This document shows, piece by piece, positions 12,380-22,916 of a stretch of 64,000 nt of DNA; position 1 is the first letter of the stretch, and the number at the start of each line of letters is the position of its first letter. The position numbers and the translations under genes were made by a program. The stretch lies in assembly GCA_947579605.1 (NCBI GenBank), contig OX388318.1:8122001-8186000 (forward strand), given 5' to 3'. This stretch comes from Athripsodes cinereus (lineage: Eukaryota; Arthropoda; Insecta; Trichoptera; Leptoceridae). Below the pieces are notes generated by a model, which was given only the letters and a program-made list of their open reading frames with translations, searched no databases and was not told where the DNA came from.

Positions 12380-14796
12380 GACGTATTTTTTTTAAATTTA
12401 AAATACAGATATCATCTATCTATTATAATATGTTTATATTTGAATATGTCGTAATCAAGCTTCATGCCGTAATATTTGCCACTAATGCAGAATTATTCTA
12501 AATGAAGAAAACTATTTTCCGATTAGAAACGCTCAAAGTAACAGAATAAATAATATGATCGCATTTTGAATAATAAATGTACTTGCTTACCTCCCTATTT
12601 TTTCATTATTTTTAAATGTTACCGTTTCTTTCACACCCTGCTCTTTTAATCTATCACTAACGATTGAACCACTACTACGCTTTGTTTACGTTTAGTTAAT
12701 GTTGTTATTATTATTATTTAGTGATGTCATTAGCTCTATGTGTATGTATGTGTATATGTATAGTCTATATAGCCATACTCACATAGACAATACAGAACTG
12801 AACTTCAACACTACGTGAATGGACTTGTACATATACATAAAAACCTTGTTTGTTGTTGTTGTCATATAAAGGGTCACATGTCGTGACATAATATTGACAG
12901 ATATGTCACCTAAAATATACGTAAGGGGTTAAACTTACCCACGTTTTCTATAATCTTATTACGCACAAAATATCGATTAGAAGGTATTATGCAATTATAA
13001 TGAAACAATTTGTAAAAAGAAAAAGGTTTTACACATTATTAATAAATACATCAAGCTTAAATATTATTAGGTTGGACGTATTCATATATGTATGTAGTTC
13101 GAAGAGAGGATAGGAGATGGACACCTATGATCTTGAAAAGGAGATCATGGAAGGTCAAGAGAAGCATAAGAAAACCTTAGAAAATGGTTTATTTTTTGTT
13201 AAAATTATGGTAAACAAGTGGATTCTTGTTGCTCGAGCAAGAAAAGAATGGATCTCATTTAAAGATCTTTGTTCATCAGTTGAAAGATGAAAGCTAATTT
13301 TAGAATGAAGTAGTTCATAATATTTGAACCCAAACCCTATCAGATAGAGAATTCATTAATATTTTATTTAAAAGTTGTTTGTGTTGTTTGTGAGTTGTGA
13401 GTTGTTAACATTTGCAGATATTACAGTAATTATTCGGTGACATATGCTACTCATCCTGATTATCTTATTTTATAGCACAAAAAAACGACCTTCTTACATC
13501 AAGTGATTTCATTGAATATCACGCTTGTGAAAAATTTAAAGATAGATTATTTTTTTTTAGATGGAGTGGGTCGAACACGAAATTCATATATTGAGCGTCT
13601 AAGACTCTGCCATCATATGTACTACTGACCGCATTATGTTAGAAAATAAAAACTATTACGTATTTCAAAATAATAAAAACCTACGCATGATTTTTATGTT
13701 GATCAAATCTAGATAAGATAAGCAATTACTTTTGGTGTGTATAAATATTTTATTATGCATAAACAAATAATTTATTTTATTATGTTAGGGTTATAACGTA
13801 CCCCCTATCTGATAATAAAGTGATAAAATTTGTTTTAGTTGTAAAAGGGTTCAAATGTTATGTAAATTATTCATAATATTTTGTTGTGCTATCGCAGTTC
13901 ATCTTGTAAATGTATGGATTATCATCTGAATTTGAATATTACGACCATCTTTCATTCTTCCTTTTCTTTCCATATGCCATATATATTACTTTTGACAACA
14001 CAGGAGGAAACAAATCTCTATTATTAGTACGATTTTTTCAATTGATTTATCTTTTACCGTTATATTCCTAATTTTCATAGATAATATTGTCATACAAAAG
14101 GTGTTTGTTCAGAGTTTTCCAAGTCACTGGGAATCTGTAAGAAAATAATTTAAGAACTTTTTTTTTAAAATATGTTTGAAAGAAAGGTTTTTAAACTATG
14201 TTCGCAGGAGTATTCGAAAGTCATGACTTATCCATTTTCTCAAGAAAGGTTATGTTTAGTCAGTTCATCATACAATTTATGCAATTTTATCAAAGGATTG
14301 TATATCTTATCTACTTCCATCAGAAACAACATTAAAAGTAATGATGGAGATGAACCCTTCTTTGTAACTCTGATGAATATGTATGTTGTTGTTAAATGAT
14401 CTGGAGGTTGCAAGTTACTTAATGTTCCGTCAAATGTATGTATGAATATTAAATATGGTGATTCATTAGATAGCTCTCAGTTGAAAAAAAATACATAAAA
14501 AGCGCGTGCGTTTCATCCCTTGTTTATATCGTCATAGTATTCTAGAAAAGAACGTTTTTACTAATGTCCACGTAGGTATTAAGATTCAAGTCTCTCTTTG
14601 AAGATTTATTATTTTAAGAGAAAGTATGTAAAGTAAAGACACCATCGTTGACCGAGGAAAACTTCACTGGCGAAATAATACTTGTGACGTACCTAACTTT
14701 CAATTACTTTATATTAATATAAAACTAGTCTCACATTTGAATGAATAGAAGGAAATCAAATAAATGTAGTATTTAATTATATAATTAATTATCTAG
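12380..14796. other. no gene recognised
   Basis: AT-rich DNA. A purine-rich stretch at about 13095-13180 could be a LINE scrap but is too decayed to assign. A 75-codon open stretch at 14172-14399 is unsupported. Confidence 0.4.
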
Positions 14797-14869
14797 TACA
14801 GTGGTACCTTGACATACGAGTGCCCCAACATGCGAGTTCTTTGAGATACGAGCCGTCGAGCGAGCGATT

Positions 14870-15110
14870 TTTTATAAATATCCAAATTCCACCCATATCA
14901 TCTCCACTCTTGTCTATACTTCTTAATACTCCACCCCTGCCCCCACCCACCACTCCTTCACCTTCACCACTCCTTCACCTTCACCACAACATTGACTGTC
15001 CTTGAAAATAATTTATGTTGAGTATTGTTACTGATGATGGAACAAGTAGTTCCGAAAACGTTTTAACTGATTAAAGTTATTCTAGTAGAAAGTACCAAGT
15101 TTCTTTTATT
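14870..15110 (+). mobile_element. 5'-truncated Penelope-like element tail
   Basis: The plus strand encodes a Pro/Thr/Ser-rich C-terminal tail ending ...HNIDCP and a stop at 15003-15005. This is the same style of low-complexity end as the full Penelope-like protein at 40759 (...PTPLPTSHT). After the stop comes a hammerhead-like motif, then AGTAGAAAGTACCAAG. I infer a 3' fragment of a Penelope-like element, a different family from the 40-43 kb copy, inserted inside the MITE. The RT and GIY-YIG parts are absent. Confidence 0.6.
15027..15067 (+). ncRNA. hammerhead ribozyme-like motif
   Basis: In order: GTTA (stem I, 15027-15030), CTGATGA core box (15031-15037), one extra T, stem II GGAAC/GTTCC (15039-15043 with 15049-15053, loop AAGTA), GAAA box (15054-15057), palindromic ACGT as a minimal stem III (15058-15061), TT before the expected cleavage point, then TAAC (15064-15067) complementary to the first GTTA. 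Both conserved core boxes are intact. The extra T next to stem II and cleavage after UU rather than UC are weaknesses. Type I hammerheads are known from Penelope-like elements. Confidence 0.55.
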
Positions 15111-15232
15111 TTAAATTAATAATAAATATTGAATTCCACAGTGTTAATCACGAAACATTCGAAAAATTAGTAAAGTTGCTTTGAAAAACGAGCAAGGTTG
15201 CGGAACGAATTAAACTCAGAGGTATCACTGTA

Positions 15233-17230
15233 TTAATATTTTCATTTAAGACTTCTACATTAGCAATAAATGCTTTTTTAATTATGTTTTCACATGTACT
15301 GTTTTCATTTTGAAGCAGTCAGTTTGAATATCATTACTCTTTGTAAACTATTATTGAGAAAACATTTCAGTGTAAGATTTTCTTTTACATTACATTCATA
15401 TAATTAGTTTCAGCATGAAACTCTAGAAATCATTAGCTTTCCCGTTCAATGGTGAAATTATCTATAACGGGCTAACTGTATTATTGAAAAGTTGAATCGT
15501 GATGCTAAACCATTGACGTACCTAAATAATCATTCATAATATACTTAAATATATATTTCCAATCATAGGGAAACAGCCGCTCTTAAATTTTGCGTAAGGC
15601 TGATTTTATGTAATGAGTTAAACTATCGAATATCGCATGGGTATAGAGGAAATAGAATCGTTTTAACAAGGAATTGACGTTTCTTAAAGTCTCATGACGT
15701 CAAAATGACTGTTTTTATGAACTTTCATAAACCACCACAGCTTACCCATTTTACATAGCAGTAAGTAGATTATCGACAGCTGATGTGATGCATCTGAAAT
15801 CGATATATTTTGTGCATAATCTCAAAAGTTTGTAGCATGATGGTCTGGTGGTAAACCACGAAGAACTTGGTGGTCTTGTGACGGAATAAAATTATGTTAT
15901 AATAGTTACTTGAGTAATGACGCTCTTGTATAACTTTTTCCATTTTTTTTTTCAAAGTAACAACATAAACTGATTATTTTTCACTCTCTTTACCCAAACT
16001 TGTTTCACGAACTAACTAACTTTGTAATGAAATTTAAATTACGTAATTATAACTACTATCCATTATCTCCTTATTATAAACATTAAGTACCTAATGAATA
16101 TTCAGATAACGTTTAGTATCGAGGTATTATAAAGTGAGATCCATAAGTATTTAAACTTTCAAATTTCTGAACCTTGGCCTGAGTTTTATTTTAAAATATT
16201 TAGTTTTTAGCGTGAATGAATATTTAATGATACAAAATATAAATTTTTCAAAGATTTCGGTACTTTACATTATATTTTTTCTTTTCTTGTCTTCACCATT
16301 GAGGGCGTTAGTTTCCTTGTTACTTGTCTGAAAAACTCCTCCATAAAGTCAGCTTCGATTCCATATTTTTTAACATAAAAAAGTGAATGGAGTATTAGTG
16401 TTTTGTTACTATTTTTTATAACTATTTTTTATCGTTAATATTATGTATTTTTGGAATCTGTAGAAATATGCAGTCAAGTTATAATCAAGTTACCCTAACT
16501 CAAATACTTTTTGATACTTTAAAAGTCTATCAACATTTAATATTTAAACCTCAAATAGGGTGAGAAAATGGGCTATAACTGATTTTCCTACGTATTAGAA
16601 TAGGGATTGATGCTATAAGGATAATAGTGTAAGATATTAAACTAAAGCTATTATAACTATAAGTATGCGATATAATCTATTTCTATGGCATAATTCTCTA
16701 ATCTTCGCCATACGTATACAGGTAACTCTATGGCAAGACTAGACATCTACAGTACGAATACTTTTCTATGAATTTGTGAAAACTTTGATAGTGGCTAAGA
16801 TTTTTGAAAAATAGGTAAATTGGAATTAATATGAAACATTGTGGCTCGAATACTAACTACAATTACTCAATTTTTACGGCATTAACGCTTGTTTACTGTA
16901 ATGGTAATAGGATTATAGTGGTTTTTTTTTCATTGGACATGGCTTGTATGTTTGCTTCTCTGGATAGCACGTCCCTGGAACAACTACGTTTGATGTTCGT
17001 AATGTTACCGTTGTCTTATTATTTTAACTTGGAATATGCAGAGAAATATTCTTACATGCATGAATGATTTTATAAGAATAAAGTTAGATGAGATATTCAG
17101 ATTTTCAATGCGTCAGAGGTTGACACTTATGGCTTCAATAAGAGATATGTTTTTCACTACGTTAAGTTCAGTGCGACCCGGAATATCTTAAGTCACTCCT
17201 TAATAAATTTCACTACACGCGTTGAATCTG
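15233..17230. other. no gene recognised
   Basis: AT-rich DNA without supported repeats. A 78-codon ATG-initiated stretch at 16831-17067 and a minus-strand 61-codon stretch at 15770-15955 have no domain and no splice context, so I leave them uncalled. Confidence 0.4.
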
Positions 17231-17243
17231 GATGTCTCTTCTA

Positions 17244-17439
17244 TATATATATTTAGTTACAATCCATTGGATTGGTCTGCAACGAGTTTGGTTTTTCTTC
17301 TCCATTCCTCCCTATTCTCAGCCAGTCTTTTAAGCTCTACGTATGAGCCACAGTTCATGTCCCTCTTCAGTTGGTCCATATATGCGTCTCTTGGTCGGCC
17401 TCTGCCATTTGTTCCCTCGGTCTTACCCTCCGCGATGGC
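17244..17439 (-). mobile_element. 5'-truncated LINE G copy with 13-bp TSD
   Basis: A 196-bp minus-strand copy of the LINE G 3' end. It encodes the last residues from an IAIAEGKTEGTNGRGRP-like block through ENREEWRRKT to the stop, followed by a (TA)n tail adjoining 17244. It is bounded by GATGTCTCTTCTA at 17231-17243 and 17440-17452. The coding part is nearly identical to the 60442 copy, so this looks like a young insertion. Confidence 0.88.
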
Positions 17440-17688
17440 GATGTCTCTTCTAGAAGTTATTATTAATCCACCTGTGATGCAACTAGAAAACCATGAAAAT
17501 ATCACCTATTGTGTGTATGACTGATACCTCGGGCTAATTAGTAGATGTGATGTGGATTTTCTTATTATTGTAAATGTAACAGTTTTCTTATTTTCTTCTA
17601 CATTTTTTAGCGAAACTTTTAAGATATGTTGTTTGTTAACTGGATGTAAAGATGTAATGTTAATTTATTTTTAGAATCAATAAATAAT

Positions 17689-18049
17689 TACAGTGATATA
17701 CGAAAGGAATGAAAGTTGGTGTGGTAACAAGGATTAATGTAAATAAATTACGATGGTTTGGGCATGTGGAAAGAATGAATGAGGACAGAATGACCAAGAA
17801 GATATATTTGGCTGAGAGGAATGGTGCTCGGAGACGTACACGTCCGAGGATCAAATGGCAAGATCATTTAAATCAAATCCTACAGAACGGTCACGTGTTG
17901 AGCACATTGAACAGGAGATCATGCATGAGGAATTGTATGACAGTGACGCAAGCGAAAGATGTATACAAGGATAGAAGGAAGTGGCGCTCGATCCTTTCTG
18001 CCAACCCCGCGAGGGAAGCGGCTCGATGGTATGATTGTATGTATGTATG
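17689..18049 (+). mobile_element. LINE W 3' unit, 9-bp TSD
   Basis: A 361-bp insertion encoding the post-RT end of a non-LTR polyprotein: LRWFGHVERMNED, then RTRPRIKWQDHLNQIL, then a W-containing RKWRSIL block, an EAARWYD end, and a (GTAT)n tail. The open stretch 17709-18050 is continuous but has no RT catalytic domain. It is bounded by ATAAATAAT at 17680-17688 and 18050-18058. A second copy at 29849-30222 begins at almost the same internal position (CAGTGATATACG), which is unusual for random 5' truncation. Confidence 0.8.
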
Positions 18050-18585
18050 ATAAATAATAAAACAGTTATAAAAGTCTAGGTGCGATAGAAGTATTAGAAA
18101 ATAATGTATGATTATAAAAAAATAGTTTTTAAAAAAATTTCAATTTCTATTAGTTGCAAGAATCGAAATCAAAAACTGTATTTGCCCATCGCTGAAATAT
18201 CAAAGTCATCTTTTATGGAAAGGCGCTGAAATAAAACATATTTACATATACGAGATTCATGCACTTACTGTACATCTGAGTTTATATTACTAGAAAATGG
18301 AAAATAATAATACCTTTATATATCTTTAGTTTTCCTTTTACATCCCAATAATAATAATATAGTAAAATAGGATATAAAATCAATTTTAATATATTATGTA
18401 TACTGCTTATTTATGGTCTTAATGTGTGAGTTTGTTTTGTTTTTATTTCTATTATTTCTGTTGATATAATATTTAATTTGTTTCTTTGATTTTAATTTTA
18501 CATTGACTCTGTACATTGAATTGTATAATTAGTGATATTTTTATTATACTTTGTATTGATTTGAAATATCGTAACCAACGTAACC

Positions 18586-18695
18586 GTCAAATTCCCCTTT
18601 CACGACACAAGCTTTTAGCTTACTGTGAAAGGTGTATAAGGTTGTATTTGGGTTTATAACAAAACCTAGATATATATTAAAAAAAATGTACAGTG
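18586..18695 (+). repeat. SINE B 3' part
   Basis: Contains AAATTCCCCTTTCACGACAC, GTGAAAGGTGTATAAGG and a GGGTTTATAACAAAACC end followed by an A-rich stretch, matching copies at 28193, 40083 and (with its tRNA-like head) 31213. The head is missing here. Confidence 0.65.
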
Positions 18696-18805
18696 AAGAA
18701 TAAAATAAAAAAATATATGTACATAGTTCCCTTTTATTGTCTGAAGATGTAAGTCCTGTTTCAAGAATTTTGTTTTAATGTTTTGTTTTTCTTTTTTGTT
18801 TACAG

Positions 18806-18888
18806 AAAATAGCCCGATCCTGGATAGAGGCAACATTTCAAAAGAGGGAGTGTGTCAAGTTCATTCCCAGCCCAAATGACGAACACAG
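18806..18888 (+). CDS. Trpm: TRPM cation channel, internal exon (N-terminal region)
   Basis: The only host exon recognised. A long pyrimidine tract and TTTACAG end at 18805, and the donor CAG|GTATGT starts at 18889. The 83 bp read in phase 0 as KIA-RSWIEATFQKREC-VKFIPSPNDEH plus two bases of an Arg codon, with no stop. This matches the highly conserved start of the TRPM homology region (RSWIE..F.KREC..FIPS..D) that precedes the CCCG motif in TRPM channels; that motif would lie in the next exon. TRPM proteins are tetrameric Ca/Mg/Zn-permeable membrane channels and this part is cytoplasmic. No other TRPM exon was found within 18.8 kb upstream or 45 kb downstream, so the neighbouring introns are long and transposon-rich. 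Confidence 0.88.
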
Positions 18889-20774
18889 GTATGTTATTAT
18901 TGAACAAATACGACCACAAAGGCATCTTTATTAATTTGTTTTCAATAAAATTATTTTCATATTGACCATGGTTCATTTTGGCTGTGTTGTTCCTTTTGAA
19001 AATTTTATCAACTACAAATTTCAAGTAAATTACATAATTCTTATAAAATTAAATCTGACGGTATCAGTTGTTTAACAAATATTTATTTAAAAACAAAGAA
19101 ACTCTAATTTATATTTTAAATTAACGACAATTAGTTGTCCGAAACATAAGTTTACTAACTAGCACCGATATTCCATTTTCAAATAAATTTTCAGCTTTCC
19201 AGCAAGATGTCGAAGTCTTAATCTCATAAATTTAGTAAGCATTATAATCTAATTTGTATCTACTACCGAAAGCGGTGTTATCGTTTTTACCGATTAAGTC
19301 TCTTTAATTAAGAAGTATTAATCAACCACCTTTAAAATAATGACGGAAATTCCATTCATTTAAGAAAACTTTAATAATTAAGCTTTATTTAACAACGTGT
19401 CTATATAATATTGTCGCGAAATTCTTGGTTAAAGAAAATCGTGTTTTTTTTATAAATAATGAAATGAAGTTGGTAAACCATGAAATTTTATTCGAATAGT
19501 TTTCTTTTTCGTAAATTATAGCTAAATCAATTTCCATGCTTCAGTTGATTTATTTCTTATTACTTTGGAACCCCATAAAAAAGAAAGTTTTCTCCGATAA
19601 AAATATTTGAATTTAAGACCAAATTGCAAATTTCTTATTTTAATATACATATTTTTCTATTCAAATTTCTTTAATCTATACTTGCCGCAAAATATTGTAT
19701 ATACTTGTACTACATGGGATCTCACATAAGTGCAGTAGCCAACGACTTGATTACTTCTTAAATCTTTTTTTTCCTTCTGTCTTAATATATACCTAGTGTC
19801 ATTTCAAAAATATCTATCCCTGTCAGTATGGTAAGCAGAGAGAACGGAACGCCATAAAAATCTTTCCTTACTTTATTCTCTCGCTTCCTCACATTCATCC
19901 AGTTTTAAAAATGTATGATATTTTGTTACAAAATATAATGTGTACAAAATCGGATTTATTCAGGATCTTACTAATATGAAATTTTTAATGTTAATTCAAA
20001 AATTGAGCAATGTGGTCAGTTGTTGAGAATACATTTTTATATTTTGTACACGTTTATTTTATCCATATGAATAATTGAAAACACCCAAAAGAATAATAAA
20101 GATTTTCCATTGTTCCTTTGAAACACCTCATTGCCTATTGTAAAAAAAGAAGCTGATAAATTTTTAAAATATATAGAATATAAAATGTTCATACTTGGTC
20201 GATGAGTACCTACGTATTAATTTTGTTAAGTATTTTCCTTTGTACAAAAAAAATCGCTTCTCAGCAATACTCTATGTGAGTGAATAAGGATTTCAGCAAT
20301 TTTATTAATGGATTTGGAGTTGTGATTAGTCATCTTAAGGGGAAAATGGTGAGGAAATGTTATCATGTGTTTCTTTCATTCTTTTTGTACTTGAAAGAAT
20401 ACGTTATATTATCTAACCCACTCATACGTTTTCGATCAATTGAACGCTTCTGATCTTTTGTGTAATGTACTATAAAAGAATGAAATTACCCCTAGAAGAA
20501 AACTCTTCAATGATAGGTATTCAAATTGTCGTTAATGTTAAGTACAGAATGTACTTGTCTTTTTTCTGCGATGCTATGAAATCATTGATCTTAATTGTAG
20601 TGCGTGTAAGTATGCAAATAAATAATATCTATTTAATTTCCACCTTAAATAATTATATATTAATGGAAAAACATTAGATGGCACCCTCGCATTATCTTTC
20701 GCTTACGTATGTGTGATTCTTAATCAAAAAATATTATTTATTGGTTACATTTGCCATTCAAAATTCTTCGAGAA
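18889..20774. other. probable Trpm intron, nothing else recognised
   Basis: Starts with the donor site of the exon above. AT-rich throughout, with no repeat or gene that I can support. Confidence 0.5.
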
Positions 20775-20811
20775 CATATCGATACCTTAATTCGCAGATT
20801 GGGTAACTCCA
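20775..20811 (+). repeat. left 37-bp TIR
   Basis: Perfect inverted match to 23254-23290; ends in TTGGGTAACTCCA, the subterminal motif of the element. Confidence 0.9.
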
Positions 20812-21464
20812 TTTTTTGACAAAATGACTTAATGATGCCATAATGTTGACTGTATTCCAACACACATGCTAGGTAAATTTGAAGAATCCAACTTTATTAC
20901 AAATGCCCTAAAAAACACCTCAAGAAAATTGGGTAACTCCAATGTTAGTATTTACAACGCTGCAAATTGGGTAACTCCACCATTCTGTATGGAGACTTGC
21001 GAGAGATAGGTTGTGTATTAGGAATATTTTACAAAAAAGTGGTTTTGGATATCTTATCCTGTAAAAAAATGTTAGATAACTGTAACCATAAGTATCAGCT
21101 TTATTTTCTTAAATTTTTTAAAGTTTTTTTTTATCATTTGCTCCTTATGTGATGTAGTTAATATGTAAGGAACTCACATTTTAAATAATGCAACTTTTGC
21201 AGGAGTTACTACGTGGAATTTAATTATTACTGGATATGTTTGCGCACAAGTTTTGAAGCTGATTTACTAATATTGTATTGTTTTTTAACACATATTATGT
21301 TATTATTTTTTAGTCAAATAAAAAATCTAGGTTTTAATACTTAAATAAACGACTTTATTTTTTGATATATTAGGATTTGTTGAATCATGATTATTTTTAA
21401 ATAAGCTCAAAATCCGAAGAACTGAACGTGTATCTATATACATTACCTACTTATCATAAGTTTA

Positions 21465-21616
21465 ATTTCTCGACCGACGGTTCTTGGTGGAAGTTCATAT
21501 TAATAATTTTTAAAATGAAACACGATATATAGTTATTCCACTATTGACATTATTTATTTTGCGAGCCGGCTTTCAAGAGCTTCCGCTCTCATCGTCAGGC
21601 AAAAGTGAAATGTTTA
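21465..21616 (-). repeat. Penelope-type terminal fragment
   Basis: Shares with 39540-39690 the blocks GACGGTTCTTGG, GTTCATATTAA (variant), CCGGCTTTCAAGA and CTTCCGCTCTCATC in the same order and orientation. The shared block contains a hammerhead motif, a hallmark of Penelope-like pseudo-LTRs, so I infer a solitary end of such an element. No coding part is attached. Confidence 0.5.
21557..21604 (-). ncRNA. hammerhead ribozyme motif, type I
   Basis: On the minus strand, in order: TTTTGC, CTGACGA, T, GAGAGC, loop GGAA, GCTCTT, GAAA, GCCGGC, TC, GCAAAA. TTTTGC pairs with GCAAAA as a 6-bp stem I. GAGAGC pairs with GCTCTT as stem II (one G-U pair). GCCGGC is self-complementary, as expected for a minimal or dimeric stem III. 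Both invariant boxes (CUGANGA and GAAA) are intact and cleavage would follow UC. All paired parts fit. This is the best ribozyme candidate in the window. Confidence 0.7.
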
Positions 21617-21863
21617 CTCATCATTTTATAGATGAATAGCAGACTAAAGACTATGGTTAAATTAGTAACTGAAAATTGAAGAAGTGAAGAAAATCGTATG
21701 AGTGAAACAAATCCCAGAAATCATGATTTTCTACAAATTTATCAAAGACAATTCGAATTTTTATAATGGAATTGGCCCATCATATTACTTGATAGTGGTA
21801 ATCTTGCAAATATAAATACCTACTGATGATAATAATTTAGATTATAATGCGACACAAGGGATA

Positions 21864-22040
21864 TTGTTAGATGCACAGGCTAATGCTATTGATCATAATA
21901 TTGCAACAGAGAAGGGCAGCATAAGAGTCAACATCTCGTTAGTCCCATATTCAAAACATTCAGATTCTGATGAAAACTCTGAGACTTCTCTTGGAAAAAG
22001 GAGTAATAAAAATTTAAAATTCAAATTTAAAAAATCAAAA
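21864..22040 (+). pseudogene. unidentified coding-like remnant inside the TIR element
   Basis: An open stretch without a proper ATG reads LLDAQANAIDHNIATEKGS, then an acidic/serine run (SDSDENSETS) and a lysine-rich end (KFKFKKSKR). The acidic-then-basic layout resembles a nuclear protein tail, possibly a leftover of the original transposase or a captured fragment. I do not recognise it. It is cut off by a LINE tail at about 22045. Confidence 0.25.
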
Positions 22041-22044
22041 AGAG

Positions 22045-22435
22045 GTGTGATAAACTCGCCCTCTGTATATTATTATTATTATTTATAAGATTACGGCAAC
22101 CCGTCCCTTGTGGGACGATTTGTGCCAAGTACAATATTTTTAGAATATAACACGTAATATTAAGGCATTTACTTATAAAATAATAAAATTTCTTTTGGCG
22201 GATTTTAAAATCTTGAGATATACAGAGAGGGCATCAGTGTGCAAGAGGCAAGACACTTTAATCGGATACTGGACTTCAGCTATCTCATAATACAAGTCGT
22301 AAGAGTCTCTTATTGGGCAACCGACCTCTGTATATTGATCACACCTAATTTGAATGCATTTTTTTTATAAAATTGTATATATTGTGATCAATGTATAGTA
22401 AAGAATGAATGAATAAATAAAATAAATTGCCTCAA
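22045..22435 (+). repeat. LINE 3' UTR tails
   Basis: GATAAACTCGCCCTCTGTAT is followed by (TAT)n at about 22066-22084. A second block contains CAACCCGTCCCTTGTGGGAC and ends in GAATGAATGAATAAATAAAA. Both look like retroposon 3' ends without coding sequence. Confidence 0.4.
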
Positions 22436-22611
22436 AGGAAGAAAAGCCCAAAAAATATTGTCTGCTTAAATAATCTAAACGAGACTGAAAATATCTTCAC
22501 GAAAATGAACTCAGGACTACCACGATATCTTAAATAATGCTCCACACGAATTATTATTTTCACATTTTGTCACTCTTCATTATTTTTGTCTAGCTATCAA
22601 CGAGTATATCG

Positions 22612-22916
22612 CTAAAGGTGCAACTTTTTTGTTCAACTATGTTCAACTCCGTGATACAGGATAGACGATGTTCCAGGCTGGGTAATATCCTGAAAAGGCT
22701 AATTGGCCAAAAAGAGCACCGGTCTTCCGTCCGCAAGGATTCGTCAGCCCGTGATTTCCCTCTTTCACAATACACCGTTCTTATAACGACAACAGCAGAG
22801 CGCAGGAAATATCGTAGAAAGAGGTGACGCAATTGGCAAAGAGTCGCTCTGAATGGAGGAGGCTGGTTTCTGCCCTGTCCTCCCGAGAGGAGCGTTGATG
22901 ATGATGATGATGATGT
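22612..22916 (+). mobile_element. LINE C 3' fragment with (GAT)n tail
   Basis: Decayed coding sequence whose end parallels the copies at 28620, 34955 and 45960. The block GAGGTGACGCAATTGGC and the GGAGGAGGCTGGTTTCTGCC block encode the ...W.EV..LA..R..WRRLV end of a non-LTR polyprotein. CCCGAGAGGAGCGTTGA precedes a (GAT)n tail at about 22897-22916. Frameshifts are present. It lies inside the 20775-23290 element, so it is younger than that insertion. Confidence 0.6.

Larger units (their letters stand above)
14797..15232. mobile_element. Tigger/pogo-like MITE split by a Penelope-like insertion
   Basis: The outer ends are inverted: TACAGTGGTACCTTGACA at 14797 against the complement of GGTATCACTGTA ending at 15232, in each case with TA as the likely target duplication. 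Further inside, TACGAGTGCCCCAACATGCG on the left and GAGCAAGGTTGCGGAACGAA on the right resemble widespread Tigger-type non-autonomous elements. The middle (about 14870-15110) is foreign to this structure and is listed separately. No transposase is encoded. Confidence 0.65.

Noticed and set aside
14820..15005. ATG-less proline-rich ORF as a gene
   Set aside because: Its first third is MITE arm and the rest is a Penelope-type C-terminal tail; a chimeric frame across an insertion boundary.
16831..17067. 78-codon ATG-initiated ORF
   Set aside because: No homology that I recognise, no splice or promoter signals, composition like surrounding intron; could be revisited with RNA data.
17222..17524. 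100-codon plus-strand ORF
   Set aside because: It is the antisense shadow of the LINE G copy on the minus strand.
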